Part shown: positions 24,221-33,525 of the stretch, one piece after another
Numbering within the stretch: the first letter of the stretch is position 1
Layout of the letters: every line of letters starts with the position of its first letter
NCBI GenBank assembly: GCA_964473525.1
Contig: CAYYPK010000003.1
Span: 186,001 to 250,000 of the forward strand
Direction of reading: 5' to 3'
DNA length: 64,000 nucleotides
Origin: GCA-2687025 sp964473525
Lineage (GTDB): Bacteria; Poribacteria; WGA-4E; GCA-2687025
The notes under the pieces: generated by a model
What the model was told of the DNA's origin: nothing
The model's database searches: none
Seen by the model: only the letters and a program-made list of their open reading frames with translations
Made by a program: the position numbers and the translations under genes

Positions 24221-25243
24221 CTACTGGTGATTGAGGGTGAGCGCGAGAAGCTCTCGGCACGGACCCGACACGACCTCGGCCAATTGCCGGGCCGTTCCCC
24301 AGTCCGCCGGTCGTTCCGCCCAGAAGTCCACGGCGGTCTCAACCATATACCCGGCCAACAGTAGGCGATCCGAATCGCTCAGCGGCCGGACGGCTTCATA
24401 CCCAACCCGGAATGCAGAGCGAAACGCCCCATCACGTGTCGGATTACCGGTCTTCATAAGGGTGAAGGTCCGCGCGACCTCGCGCATGTAGTGGCCCACG
24501 AAACAGAAGTCGAAGTCGATCGGAAGCACCCTGTCCTCGTGGAGAACGCAGTTGTCGTTGGCGAAATCACCGTGCGCTACGCCCCAGACCGCCGGCTCCT
24601 GACCGGCACGTGCAGCAAGATCCTCGACGATGGGCGATGCCCGCAACAGTAGAGCGTGGTCCTCGTCGGATAGACCCCCAGAGTCAACCGCCACCCGCAA
24701 CCGAGCGAACGACTCACGGATGCGGGGAATATCATGCACATGGCGCTCGAAGGATGGCGGCGCGGTCCACCTCTCGGCGTGCGAGTGAAGGCGCGCGCAG
24801 AGATCCCCCATCCGCTCCGCGATTCCCAACGGGGGAAGATCGTCCCCACAGTCCGGCAGTTCTTCTCCGTCGATCCAGCGCACGACCGTACAGATGGTTG
24901 CCGGAAGATCGCCATATCGCGGCATCGGCGTCACGAGGTCGTTCTGGTCGTTTCGCACAGGCGTCTGCACGACGATGTCTCCGCGGCTCAGCGCCTCGAG
25001 CCATACCAGATGGGACTGGATGAACCCCCTTCTTGATGCGATGTCGACACCTTCGTCGGGGCAGTTGATGCTCACGAGAAGTTGGCCGCCGCCTGCTGGC
25101 TCGACCGCGCGCATCTTCGTGATCGCCATGCCGGCGTACGACATGCATCCCACCCGCGTGTCCTCTATCCGCGCGCGTGGGAACCCGTGCCGCGCGAGGG
25201 CCATCTGCGCGGCGCGCGTCATGTCATCGCTGTGGTGAAGCAC
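24221..25243 (-). CDS. Phosphotransferase (APH/choline-kinase fold)
   Basis: A 340-residue protein of the aminoglycoside phosphotransferase/homoserine kinase type II superfamily. The catalytic loop is VAHGDFANDN (Asp and Asn placed as in HGDxxxxN), followed by the metal-binding DFDF in VLPIDFDFCFVGHYMREVAR. The N-lobe contains QLLVSINCPDEGVD in place of a clear lysine strand. Similar proteins phosphorylate small alcohols or amino sugars; nothing shows antibiotic resistance. I chose GTG at 25243 because TAGGAG lies eight bases upstream; the track-length frame starts 30 codons earlier without a ribosome site. About 200 bases between the previous gene and this one hold nothing I can name. Confidence 0.7.
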   Translation of the reverse strand: MLHHSDDMTRAAQMALARHGFPRARIEDTRVGCMSYAGMAITKMRAVEPAGGGQLLVSINCPDEGVDIASRRGFIQSHLVWLEALSRGDIVVQTPVRNDQNDLVTPMPRYGDLPATICTVVRWIDGEELPDCGDDLPPLGIAERMGDLCARLHSHAERWTAPPSFERHVHDIPRIRESFARLRVAVDSGGLSDEDHALLLRASPIVEDLAARAGQEPAVWGVAHGDFANDNCVLHEDRVLPIDFDFCFVGHYMREVARTFTLMKTGNPTRDGAFRSAFRVGYEAVRPLSDSDRLLLAGYMVETAVDFWAERPADWGTARQLAEVVSGPCRELLALTLNHQ

Positions 25244-25357
25244 GGAAGCGACTCCTACCGAGGAGATATGGTCGGAAGTTGCGTATGGGGCGGATGAAGC
25301 AGGCGGCGTATCCCTGGTGGATGCTAAGACCACCAGTCATGAAAGGACCGAGACGCC

Positions 25358-25480
25358 ATGGACAAGAATACGTCAATCTCGGTCGGACAACCAGAAGCGT
25401 TGGATCCGTTGACGGAACTGCTGCGCCAGGGCTCCAGGGAACTCATCGCGCGAGCGGTGGAAGCGGAGTTCCTGAGTTGA
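25358..25480 (+). pseudogene. IS256-family transposase, 5' stub
   Basis: A 40-codon frame, MDKNTSISVGQPEALDPLTE followed by LLRQGSRELIARAVEAEFLS and TGA, matches the usual N-terminus of IS256-family (mutator-type) transposases. The remaining 350-400 residues, including the DDE catalytic residues, are missing. No terminal inverted repeats were recognised. It is a scar of a past insertion or recombination, directly upstream of the AAA/WD40 gene. Confidence 0.7.
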
Positions 25481-25526
25481 CGTCGTCTTGTCCTCGCCCT
25501 CGACCGCCTCGACAATGGTTGCGAGG

Positions 25527-27944
25527 ATGAGGAGAGCCGTGCGCGCATCAACATCATCTGAGACAGCCGATTTCTTTGTCGCCGGTGGAACTCTCCGCGC
25601 CGACGCCCCTTCATACATCCCGCGACAGGCGGACGAAGACCTGTACAGCGCCCTGTCCAGGGGCGAATTCTGTTACGTTCTCACCTCTCGCCAGATGGGC
25701 AAGTCCTCGCTCATGGCTCGGACTGCCCAGCGCCTGCGAGACGCTGACGCCACGCCCGTCATTCTGGACCTGACAGCAATTGGGCAGAATGTCACTCCCG
25801 AGCAATGGTATGAGGGTTCGCTCTCTCGACTGGGACGCGCGGTCGATCTGGAGGACGAACTCGAGGACTTCTGGTTCGACCACGAACACCGTGGACCCAT
25901 GCAGCGCTGGGTCGACGCCATCGAGCAGGTGGTGTTCCCGCGCACCTCTGGACGGATCGTCGTCTTCGTCGACGAGATCGACATGGTTCGGAGCCTGCCG
26001 TTTTCGACGAACGAGTTCTTCGCCGGCATCCGGGAGTGTTACACGCGTCGAACCGAGGACGGGGCGTTTGCGCGCTTGACGTTCTGCCTCATCGGGGTTG
26101 CGACTCCGTCCGACCTCATTGACGACCCTCGCGTGACGCCGTTCAACATAGGGCGCCGGATAGACCTGACGGACTTCACCGACGAGGAAGCATTGCGTCT
26201 GTCGGATGGCTTGGGGCGCGTGGATGATGTGTCCTCGGAGCTCATGCAGCGAGTGTTGCATTGGACCGGCGGACACCCCTATCTGACACAGCGCTTGAGC
26301 CAGGCTGTCGCGGGGGACGCTTCCGTGAGAGGCGAGAACGGCGTAGACGGCCTGTGCGCAGAGCTGTTCTTCTCGGAGCGTTCCCAGGAGCAGGACAGCA
26401 ACCTCCAGTTCGTGCGGAATCAGATGCTGTCTCGTGAGGAAGTGGACCCGGCGTCGCTGCTGACAGTCTACCGGGACGTACGCGCTGGGAAGTCCGTGCC
26501 GCACGACGAAACGAGCCCAGCGGTCAACGCGCTGCAACTGTCGGGCGTCGCGCACGCCGTCGCGGGCAGCATGCGGGTGCGGAACCGCATCTACGAGCAC
26601 GTGTTCGACCGAGCCTGGATCCAAGAGAACACGCCTGATGCAGAACTCAGGCGCCAACGCGAAGCCTATCGCCGAGGCATCCTCCGGGCGTCCGCTGCGG
26701 CGCTTGTGATTCTGGCTGCGATCGGGATGCTCGCCGGCATAGCCCTGAAGGAGTCGCGGAATGCGCGGCGATCGGAACGGGTCGCGCTGTCCAACCTGTC
26801 GGATGCCCAGATGGTTCGGGGAATCCAGAGCCTGCGGCGGAACGACCCTTCGGGACTCCTGCACCTCCTGGAGGCGCAGCGATCCGTCGCCGCGTACCCA
26901 GAGTTGGCGGCGTCGCGTTCCCTGGTGCGGTCGGGCTGGCTGAAGTCTTACAACAGCCTGCGACTGCGGCATGTGCTCAGCCATGAGGCCGGTGTGCTCG
27001 CGGTCGCCTTCAGTCCCGATGACGCCATGGTGGCCACCTGCGGATACGACAACACCGTGCGGGTGTGGGACGTGGAGACAGGCCGACCGATCACCCCGCC
27101 GCTGCACTACTCCGGCACGGTGCGCGATGTCGCATTCGACCGCGGCGGGGATCTCATGTCAGTGTGCACGAGGGGCGGCGTGGATCTGTGGACCACCGAC
27201 AGATGGCTTCACTACAACCACATCGCGTTCACAGGCAACGTCTTCGGCGGGACATTCAGCCCCGATTCCGCGCGTTTGGCACTGACGGCACAGACGTCCA
27301 TAGTCCTATGGAATCTGGTGACAGCAGAACACACGAGTCAGCCAGCCAGCGCTGGCGGCGCCATCAGCTCCGCGCGACCTGTTTTCACATTGGACGGGAA
27401 CATCCTGCACACGGCTGGGGGACAGCTGCAACTCTGGGATGGGCACTCGGCCGAACCCTCGGCAGTTCTCCGCGATTCCGACAGCAGCGATATAGCGTTA
27501 CACCCCGACGGACAGACTGTGGCCGGACGCACCACGAGCAACACGGTTGGGACTTGGGATCTGGCAACCGGCAAATCAGCCGGCGCTTCGCGTTCCTACA
27601 CGGACGGCATCCGCAGTGTGGAATACAGCGGAGACGGGAGGTGGCTTGCGGCTAGCGCCGGTTCGCGCATGCATCTGCTCGACGCCGACACCCTGACGGA
27701 TTCGGGTCAGTCGGTCCAGCATCAGGGGTCCGTACACGACATCCGATTCAGCGCGGATAGCAGGCTTATCGCAATCGCTTCGAACGACGGCTCTGTGAGC
27801 ATTTGGGAAATGCCGGACGATGTGACGTCGGCGCCTGATCGGTGCTCTCCCAGGCGTCGGCGGACGGGTAAGGTCGCTTGCGTTTGCGCCCGACGGTCAT
27901 CTACTAGCCGTGTCAGCGGGCGACCAGCTACTGCGCGTTTGTGA
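25527..27944 (+). CDS. AAA-like/WD40 membrane protein, 5' part of a frameshifted gene
   Basis: The first 770 or so residues of a STAND-like signalling protein. An AAA-like NTPase domain covers about residues 15-330: family opening FFVAGGTLRADAPSYIPRQA, Walker A SRQMGKSS (54-61), Walker B RIVVFVDEID (143-152). A transmembrane helix (ASAAALVILAAIGMLAGIAL) lies near 390, then WD40 repeats such as VLAVAFSPDDAMVATCGYDN. From about base 27835 the frame turns into basic nonsense to its stop, while the propeller resumes in the next frame, so one gene is split by a one-base shift. The start is uncertain (ATG 25515 or 25527, GTG 25539). Confidence 0.7.
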   Translation: MRRAVRASTSSETADFFVAGGTLRADAPSYIPRQADEDLYSALSRGEFCYVLTSRQMGKSSLMARTAQRLRDADATPVILDLTAIGQNVTPEQWYEGSLSRLGRAVDLEDELEDFWFDHEHRGPMQRWVDAIEQVVFPRTSGRIVVFVDEIDMVRSLPFSTNEFFAGIRECYTRRTEDGAFARLTFCLIGVATPSDLIDDPRVTPFNIGRRIDLTDFTDEEALRLSDGLGRVDDVSSELMQRVLHWTGGHPYLTQRLSQAVAGDASVRGENGVDGLCAELFFSERSQEQDSNLQFVRNQMLSREEVDPASLLTVYRDVRAGKSVPHDETSPAVNALQLSGVAHAVAGSMRVRNRIYEHVFDRAWIQENTPDAELRRQREAYRRGILRASAAALVILAAIGMLAGIALKESRNARRSERVALSNLSDAQMVRGIQSLRRNDPSGLLHLLEAQRSVAAYPELAASRSLVRSGWLKSYNSLRLRHVLSHEAGVLAVAFSPDDAMVATCGYDNTVRVWDVETGRPITPPLHYSGTVRDVAFDRGGDLMSVCTRGGVDLWTTDRWLHYNHIAFTGNVFGGTFSPDSARLALTAQTSIVLWNLVTAEHTSQPASAGGAISSARPVFTLDGNILHTAGGQLQLWDGHSAEPSAVLRDSDSSDIALHPDGQTVAGRTTSNTVGTWDLATGKSAGASRSYTDGIRSVEYSGDGRWLAASAGSRMHLLDADTLTDSGQSVQHQGSVHDIRFSADSRLIAIASNDGSVSIWEMPDDVTSAPDRCSPRRRRTGKVACVCARRSSTSRVSGRPATARL

Positions 27945-30258
27945 CGTGCCCGAATCGAGGGTCATAGGCGAACTCAGAACAGACGTCCAGGCCTTTGGCC
28001 TGCAATTCAGCGCCGACAGTCATTACGTCCTATCCCGATGGCCTGCCGTCCACGGGTGGCGGGTTGGGTCCGGCGCCCTCGATCCTGTTCCCTTCGCCCC
28101 AATCCGCGGGCTGATCAACACGTATGACATGGACATAAGCCCCAATCTTCCCCTGGTCGCAACCGCGCACTATGGCAATCGGGCGTTGATCCACGACTTC
28201 CGCACTGGAGGCAGGTCTGGCCCGGTTCTACAACACACCCGAGCTGTGCAAGCAGTGAGTTTCAGCGACGACGGTCGGATGCTTGCCACGGGGTCGCGCG
28301 ACACGACAGTGCGACTGTGGGAAGCGGCGACCGGACGACCAGCAGGGCCTAAGCTGCCACACCCCGGCCGCGTCAACGAAGTGGAGTTCAGCAACGATGG
28401 GTCTATGCTGGCGTGTGCGACCCCTAACGCGGTGCACCTCTGGGATGTCGCCACGGCCTCAGCCCGGGGGCCTGGCTTCGCGCATCACGGCAGTACGCCA
28501 GAGCTGCTGTTCAGCGAGGATGACACTTTCCTTGCATTGAGCAACGAGCGCGAGGGTAATCGCACGCTATCCGTTTGGAGCAGTGAGACGCTGCAGCCCT
28601 ATATGCCAGACCTGGTCGGGTACTCGGGCGCGTTCGCATCCACCGAAGGCACGTCGTCTCTCGTCACTGCCGCAAACGGCTCCATTCACCAGTTTGAGCT
28701 GTCCCGGGGAACACTTGATCTGGCCGAGGCGGAACGGGAGACGTATCGAGAGATCGGTATCATGCTCGACGACGCCGGCGCAGTCAGACCGCTGTCGGGC
28801 GGCGCCTATCGCGATCTCGGCGACGCCACCACGCCCCGAGCCATGGGGCCGATCGGTGATCTTGCCGTTACGTCGGATGGAACTCTCCTTGCAGCCACGG
28901 ATCGTGGACTTCTCCGTCTAGGTGGTGGCGCCGCCCAGTGGGAGCAGACTGAGATTCGCACGCCCCTGATTCGTACGCTGAATGCGGCCGAGGACAACGT
29001 CTATGTCGGGACGACGTACGATGGGCTGCAGCGGTCTGCATCTGCCGGACGATCGTGGCTGGCTCCCACCGAGTTGGGCGAAAACCTACGGGCGTATGCA
29101 GAACCTTCGGGCGAGATGTATGTCCTGACGTCGATGGAAGCAGGCAGTCAGATCTACCGGTCGGCGGAAGCGGATCACGTGTGGCAGGCTGGCGACAGCT
29201 TAGTCGGCGCGGCCTCGCCTACAGCCGTCGTGCGACACGATAAGGAGGTGTACATCGCGTCTAAGGACTATGGTGTCGTCACCGCGTCCAAGGGGTACGT
29301 GGCTTCGCAGTGCCTGCTGGCGGCCGTCCCAACCACGGGCGGGGTATTGGCCGCGGCCGAGCGCGATTCGATCTATGAGATCACCGGCGTCACGGAGGCG
29401 GATTTCGCGCGCGCGGAACGTGGGCCTACCGTCGGCGCCACGCTGACGGGAACGGTCGGGTGGGATTGGCATGTCGCCGAGTCTCAGAGATCCGGCGGGG
29501 CCTATGATGTCAGGCGCCTGATGGGGCCAGATCAGCCCGGCCCTGGCGCAGCAGCCTATCTCTTCACGTACATCACGGTGGATCGCGCAGGGCCCGCGCG
29601 GTTGGCATTCTACACATCCCACGCCGCCGCCGCGTGGTGCAATGGCGAAGAGATCCTCCGCGTAGCGGACCACCCTCTCAGCTCCACGCCTCGGTGGCGC
29701 GCCGCCTTCGTGACGCTGAACCAAGGCGTGAATGCCGTCATGATGAAGACGATATCCGACCAGAACACCTGGCCCGGCGGCATCCATGTAGGCGCCGATG
29801 GCGATGTGGGAATCCAGGTCACGACCGATCCACAGGGGCGCACCGACAGCGGGCTCGAGAGCAGCAAGTGGCTGACCGCCCATCCCGGCCTACCGTCCAT
29901 GCCGGTTGCGTGTATGGCACGGCGCCGCTCCTCGCTCTACGCCGGTACGCACGGGTCGGGCGTGTACCGGCTGGAGGACGAGCGATGGGTGGCGGTCAGC
30001 GACGAGTCGATGGGTCGACATGTCCGTGGATTCTGCATCACGGATGACGCTCTGTACGCCGCGACCGAACACGGAATACATCGCCTGAATGAACCAGACG
30101 GCGGGTGGACTACGGTCGGCGAGAGCACTGCGGATCGCCACATCTCTGCTATCGCGGCGTCACAGCGAACGCTCTATGCGGGCACGTGGGATGGCGTATT
30201 CCGGTCTGGCGACGGCGGCAACTCGTGGACGCCCATGCCGCGCACGATCTCGCCTTAG
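27910..30258 (+). CDS. AAA-like/WD40 membrane protein, 3' part of the frameshifted gene
   Basis: 782 residues by the GTG at 27910, but the true coding signal in this frame begins near 27842 with VRSLAFAPDGHLLAV, a WD40 strand continuing the preceding gene. WD40 repeats follow: VQAVSFSDDGRMLATGSRDT, VNEVEFSNDGSMLACATPNA. After residue 300 the repeats change to a Ycf48/sialidase-like propeller (NVYVGTTYDGLQRSASAGRS, TLYAGTWDGVFRSGDGGNSW). Between them is an inserted beta-domain (about 500-640; WCNGEEILRV) that resembles a carbohydrate-binding or PA14-like module. Independent translation from 27910 would break a blade, so it is probably not a separate gene. Confidence 0.65.
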   Translation: MSAGDQLLRVCDVPESRVIGELRTDVQAFGLQFSADSHYVLSRWPAVHGWRVGSGALDPVPFAPIRGLINTYDMDISPNLPLVATAHYGNRALIHDFRTGGRSGPVLQHTRAVQAVSFSDDGRMLATGSRDTTVRLWEAATGRPAGPKLPHPGRVNEVEFSNDGSMLACATPNAVHLWDVATASARGPGFAHHGSTPELLFSEDDTFLALSNEREGNRTLSVWSSETLQPYMPDLVGYSGAFASTEGTSSLVTAANGSIHQFELSRGTLDLAEAERETYREIGIMLDDAGAVRPLSGGAYRDLGDATTPRAMGPIGDLAVTSDGTLLAATDRGLLRLGGGAAQWEQTEIRTPLIRTLNAAEDNVYVGTTYDGLQRSASAGRSWLAPTELGENLRAYAEPSGEMYVLTSMEAGSQIYRSAEADHVWQAGDSLVGAASPTAVVRHDKEVYIASKDYGVVTASKGYVASQCLLAAVPTTGGVLAAAERDSIYEITGVTEADFARAERGPTVGATLTGTVGWDWHVAESQRSGGAYDVRRLMGPDQPGPGAAAYLFTYITVDRAGPARLAFYTSHAAAAWCNGEEILRVADHPLSSTPRWRAAFVTLNQGVNAVMMKTISDQNTWPGGIHVGADGDVGIQVTTDPQGRTDSGLESSKWLTAHPGLPSMPVACMARRRSSLYAGTHGSGVYRLEDERWVAVSDESMGRHVRGFCITDDALYAATEHGIHRLNEPDGGWTTVGESTADRHISAIAASQRTLYAGTWDGVFRSGDGGNSWTPMPRTISP

Positions 30259-30306
30259 AACAATGAGGGCTGGCGCCCGGCTCGCGCAACTGACGAGAAG
30301 CGCCAC

Positions 30307-30480
30307 GCCAGCGCGCTCTGCAAGCGCTCGAACCTCCAGCCTGCGGCCGACACCGACTGGCTGTCCGCACAGCATGTTGGCAGGTCGTGCGTACTCCTCC
30401 GCCGCGCCGTACTGGAGCAGGTGACGTTTCTGGATCGCCGCACCCAGGATGGGCTGGGCCGCAAGAGTCGAGCCGGGCGC
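30307..30480 (+). pseudogene. Fragment of the small glycosyltransferase gene
   Basis: Read on the plus strand, ASALCKRSNLQ, ADTDWLSAQHVGRSCVLLRR and AVLEQVTFLDRRTQDGLGRK line up with IALCKHSRVE, EADWLSADHVDMSCVLFRR and EVLEQVTFLDRHNQDRLGRK of the 23479-24021 gene. Both the 5' half with the DND site and the 3' end are missing. It sits directly after the WD40 gene and is cut off by the convergent MBL-hydrolase gene. Confidence 0.85.
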
Positions 30481-30491
30481 GCCGCGCACGG

Positions 30492-31319
30492 TCAGGGGAG
30501 CGAGAGTTCGAGGCCGTCCTCTCCCACGAACACGTCGCCCCTGTACCCTCGCCGGATGTCCGCAGCCATGCGCTCGGCGGCCTCGAGGTCGCCGGTGATG
30601 TCTTCCATGACAAGGTGCTTGATGACGACGCGCCGCACGTTCGCCGCCGACGCCATCGCGGCGAGGGCGTCGGGATTCGTGTGCCACCCTCCCCACGGCT
30701 GCCCCGCGAGGAACTCAGCAGTCCCGGAGCACTCCGACACGAGCAGGTCGGCGTCACGGCAGAACTCCGTCAGCGCAGGCGACGGCAGTCCGTCGCCAGT
30801 GATGACAACGCGCGTATCGCCCACGTCGACGCGATAGGCGAGGCTGGGCATCCCGGCGTGCTCGGTGAAGACGCAGGACACGCGATAGCCGCGTTCGTCG
30901 ACGACCAGCCCCTCCTCCGTGATGTCATGGACGGCCGGGTCGAGGAGCGAGACATCCTTACCGTGCCCCGCGCGGCTCGCGATGTCCTGCTCGAACGGCG
31001 GGCGCACGATGCGTTCGACGAACTGCCGCGTGCCGGTCGGGCCGTGGATGCGCAGGGGGCTGTCGCGGACGTTGTTCCATCCCACGAACACGAAGTACGG
31101 AACGTCCGTAACGTGGTCGAAATGGAGATGCGTCAGGAAGAGACGGTCGACGCTCTCGGCCGCCACGCCCGCGCGCGCGAGGCCCGTGCAGGCCGACCTG
31201 CCACAGTCGAACATGAGCGCGTGGTCGTCCACGAAGAGAATCTGCGCCGGCCCCCCGCGACGAGGGTTGTTGCGAACGGCGCCGCTACCCAACAGCACGA
31301 ACCTCACGCGCGTCGCCAT
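30492..31319 (-). CDS. MBL-fold metallo-hydrolase (RNase Z-like)
   Basis: A 275-residue metallo-beta-lactamase-fold hydrolase. The zinc motif is THLHFDH (His 64, His 66, Asp 68, His 69), later metal ligands are in VFTEHAGMPS, VVITGDG and the late VIKHL. The order and the GSGAVRNNPRRGG opening are closest to the RNase Z/arylsulfatase/PqqB-like branch. Substrate unknown. GGGAGAAC lies upstream of the ATG at 31319. Its 3' end abuts the glycosyltransferase fragment. Confidence 0.8.
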   Translation of the reverse strand: MATRVRFVLLGSGAVRNNPRRGGPAQILFVDDHALMFDCGRSACTGLARAGVAAESVDRLFLTHLHFDHVTDVPYFVFVGWNNVRDSPLRIHGPTGTRQFVERIVRPPFEQDIASRAGHGKDVSLLDPAVHDITEEGLVVDERGYRVSCVFTEHAGMPSLAYRVDVGDTRVVITGDGLPSPALTEFCRDADLLVSECSGTAEFLAGQPWGGWHTNPDALAAMASAANVRRVVIKHLVMEDITGDLEAAERMAADIRRGYRGDVFVGEDGLELSLP

Positions 31320-31481
31320 GTGCGTTCTCCCTCACTCCTCGGGGTCAGTATACACGTGTGACAGGTCGGCATCTGCCGTCGCGGCGACTGGGCCGCGCGT
31401 GCTATACTCCGCGAGCGGCCCTGGCTCCGAAGGCTTTGCGCGCCCTCCGCAGCGCGCAAGCTCGCCGCACGCGCCGAGACT

Positions 31482-31523
31482 CATCGACAGTGACCTATCG
31501 CCAGTGACCCATCGACAGTGACC
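31482..31523 (+). repeat. Three 14-bp tandem repeats covering a start codon
   Basis: CATCGACAGTGACC (31482-31495), TATCGCCAGTGACC (31496-31509) and CATCGACAGTGACC (31510-31523) are consecutive. Each holds a GTG; the one in the third unit (31518) starts the DUF6785 gene. Since 14 is not a multiple of 3, the three GTGs are in different frames. Confidence 0.85.
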
Positions 31524-33458
31524 CAGGCACCCGACAAGTCCGCCGTCCTCACGGCGCCCACGTGGCGCTCGATTGCCCTGGGCGCGGCGCTGATTCCGCC
31601 AAACGCCTACTGGATCATGCAGATCGAGGGCGTGTGGAACACGGGACACTCGTCCTGCCTGTCGTTGATGTGGCACGTGGTGGTCAACCTTCTGCTGCTG
31701 ATGGTCGCCAACCTCGCGATCAAGCGCCACGCCCCGCGCCACGCTCTCACCGCCGCCGAGCTCCTCACCGTCTACGCGATGCTGACGCTCGCGGGAGCCA
31801 TCGCGGGGCGCGACTCGTACCAGATTCTCATCCCCGTGATGGGCTGGGCGTTCCACTACGCCACGCCGGACAACGAGTGGGCGTCGCTGTTCCATCGGTA
31901 CCTACCTACGTGGCTGACGGTCCAGGATCCCATCGCGCTCCAGGGGCTGTACAGCGGCGAGTCCACGTTGTACGCCAAGGAGAACTGGCGTCCGCTGCTG
32001 TACCCCATACTGGGTTGGACGGCGTTCGTCGGCCTCATCGGCTGGGTGCTGCTCTGCGCCAACGTGCTGATCCGCAAGCAGTGGACGCAGCGGGAGAGGC
32101 TTAGCTACCCCATCATCCAGCTCCCGCTTGCCATCGTCGAGGACGGCGGGCGCGTGGGCTTCTTCCGCAACCGTCTGCTGTGGGTGGGCTTCGCTATCGG
32201 TGGTGGCGTCGATCTGCTCAACGGCCTGCACTACGTCTGGCCACACGTGCCCAACATCCCGGTGACATACCTGGACCACAACCTGGGGTCGTTCTTCACG
32301 ACGAAGCCCTGGAACGCCATGGGAAGCATCCCGTTTCCCATCTATCCGTTCGCCATCGCGCTCGGGTTCTTCCTGCCCCTCGACCTGGCGTTCTCGACGT
32401 GGTTCTTCTACGTCGTCCGCAAGCTACAGCAGGTCATGGGGGCGGCCCTGGGCATGCGCAGCTTGCCGGGTTTCCCGTATCTCAACCAGCAGTCCACGGG
32501 CGCTTGGCTGGGTCTGTTCTTCGTCGTGACGTGGCTGGGTCGCTACCACGTCCGCGACGTGATGCGCCGCGTCTTCCTTGCGGCGCGTGATGTCGACGAC
32601 TCCGACGAGCCGATGCCGTACCGCGCAGCGGCGATTGGCTTCGTTGTGGGATTCGCGGCCATCGGCGCCATCTGTCTGCGCATGGGTATGAGCCTGTGGA
32701 TCCTTCCCATCTTCTTCGGCATATGGATGATGCTCTCGGTCGGCATCACGCGCGTGCGGGCGGAGTTGGGACCGCCTACGCACGAGCTCGTCGGGATGAA
32801 CCCGGGCAATCTCATGGCGGACGTTGTCGGCACGCGCGTGCTGGGCGCGAACAATCTGTCCATCTTCCCACTGTTCTGGTGGTTCGCGGGGCGAGGCTAT
32901 CGGGACCACCTCATGCCCCACCAACTCGAGAGCCTGAAGATGGCGGACGTGCTGGGCGTTCGCGCGCGGCGCCTCGCCGCGGCGATGGTCGTTGCGGTCG
33001 CCGTCGGGTCGCTCTCGGCTTTCTGGGCGCTGCTCCACCTGTCGTACGAGACCGGTCTGCGGAACGTGCCGATTGGTCACGCGTCCGGCGTGTGGCGAGC
33101 GCTGGAGCTGCGTCTCGCGGCGCCACGCGGCCCCATGGAGGGAGCGGCGCTGTTCATGGGCATCGGCGCGCTCGTGACGTTCGGTCTGATGTTCCTGCGC
33201 ACCCGGTTCCTGTGGTGGCCGCTGCACCCGGCGGGGTACGCGCTCTCCATGAACTTCGGGATCGACTACATCTGGTCGTGCCTCATCTTCGCGTCTCTCG
33301 CGAAGCTGCTCGTGCTTCGCTTTGGCGGGATAAAGGCGTACCGGAAGGCCCTGCCGCTTGCGTTCGGCGTGATCCTCGGGGAGTACGTCGTCGGCGCGGG
33401 GTGGAGCCTGCTCGCGACGATCATCAAGCGGCAGCTGTACGACTTCTACTTCGCGTAG
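31518..33458 (+). CDS. DUF6785-type polytopic membrane protein
   Basis: A 646-residue integral membrane protein with about 12-14 hydrophobic helices, e.g. MWHVVVNLLLLMVANLAI, PILGWTAFVGLIGWVLLCAN and AAAIGFVVGFAAIGAICLRM. The blocks ALTAAELLTVYAMLTLAGAI, QRERLSYPIIQLPLAIVED and GPPTHELVGMNPGN are typical of the DUF6785/DUF6784 family found in planctomycetes and related environmental bacteria. Function is unknown; a transporter-like role is plausible. The GTG start lies within a 14-bp tandem repeat and has no clear ribosome site, so the start is uncertain. No partner gene is evident. Confidence 0.75.
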   Translation: MTQAPDKSAVLTAPTWRSIALGAALIPPNAYWIMQIEGVWNTGHSSCLSLMWHVVVNLLLLMVANLAIKRHAPRHALTAAELLTVYAMLTLAGAIAGRDSYQILIPVMGWAFHYATPDNEWASLFHRYLPTWLTVQDPIALQGLYSGESTLYAKENWRPLLYPILGWTAFVGLIGWVLLCANVLIRKQWTQRERLSYPIIQLPLAIVEDGGRVGFFRNRLLWVGFAIGGGVDLLNGLHYVWPHVPNIPVTYLDHNLGSFFTTKPWNAMGSIPFPIYPFAIALGFFLPLDLAFSTWFFYVVRKLQQVMGAALGMRSLPGFPYLNQQSTGAWLGLFFVVTWLGRYHVRDVMRRVFLAARDVDDSDEPMPYRAAAIGFVVGFAAIGAICLRMGMSLWILPIFFGIWMMLSVGITRVRAELGPPTHELVGMNPGNLMADVVGTRVLGANNLSIFPLFWWFAGRGYRDHLMPHQLESLKMADVLGVRARRLAAAMVVAVAVGSLSAFWALLHLSYETGLRNVPIGHASGVWRALELRLAAPRGPMEGAALFMGIGALVTFGLMFLRTRFLWWPLHPAGYALSMNFGIDYIWSCLIFASLAKLLVLRFGGIKAYRKALPLAFGVILGEYVVGAGWSLLATIIKRQLYDFYFA

Positions 33459-33525
33459 CGAGGCGACGTCTGATGTTGCTCACGGTGGCCGTGGCCGTGC
33501 CGTGCCGGGTCGGGCGCAACGCGCG

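Noticed and set aside
24221..25243. Aminoglycoside resistance kinase
   Set aside because: The fold and HGD...N/DFD residues fit the superfamily, but nothing indicates antibiotic substrates, and most environmental members act on metabolites.
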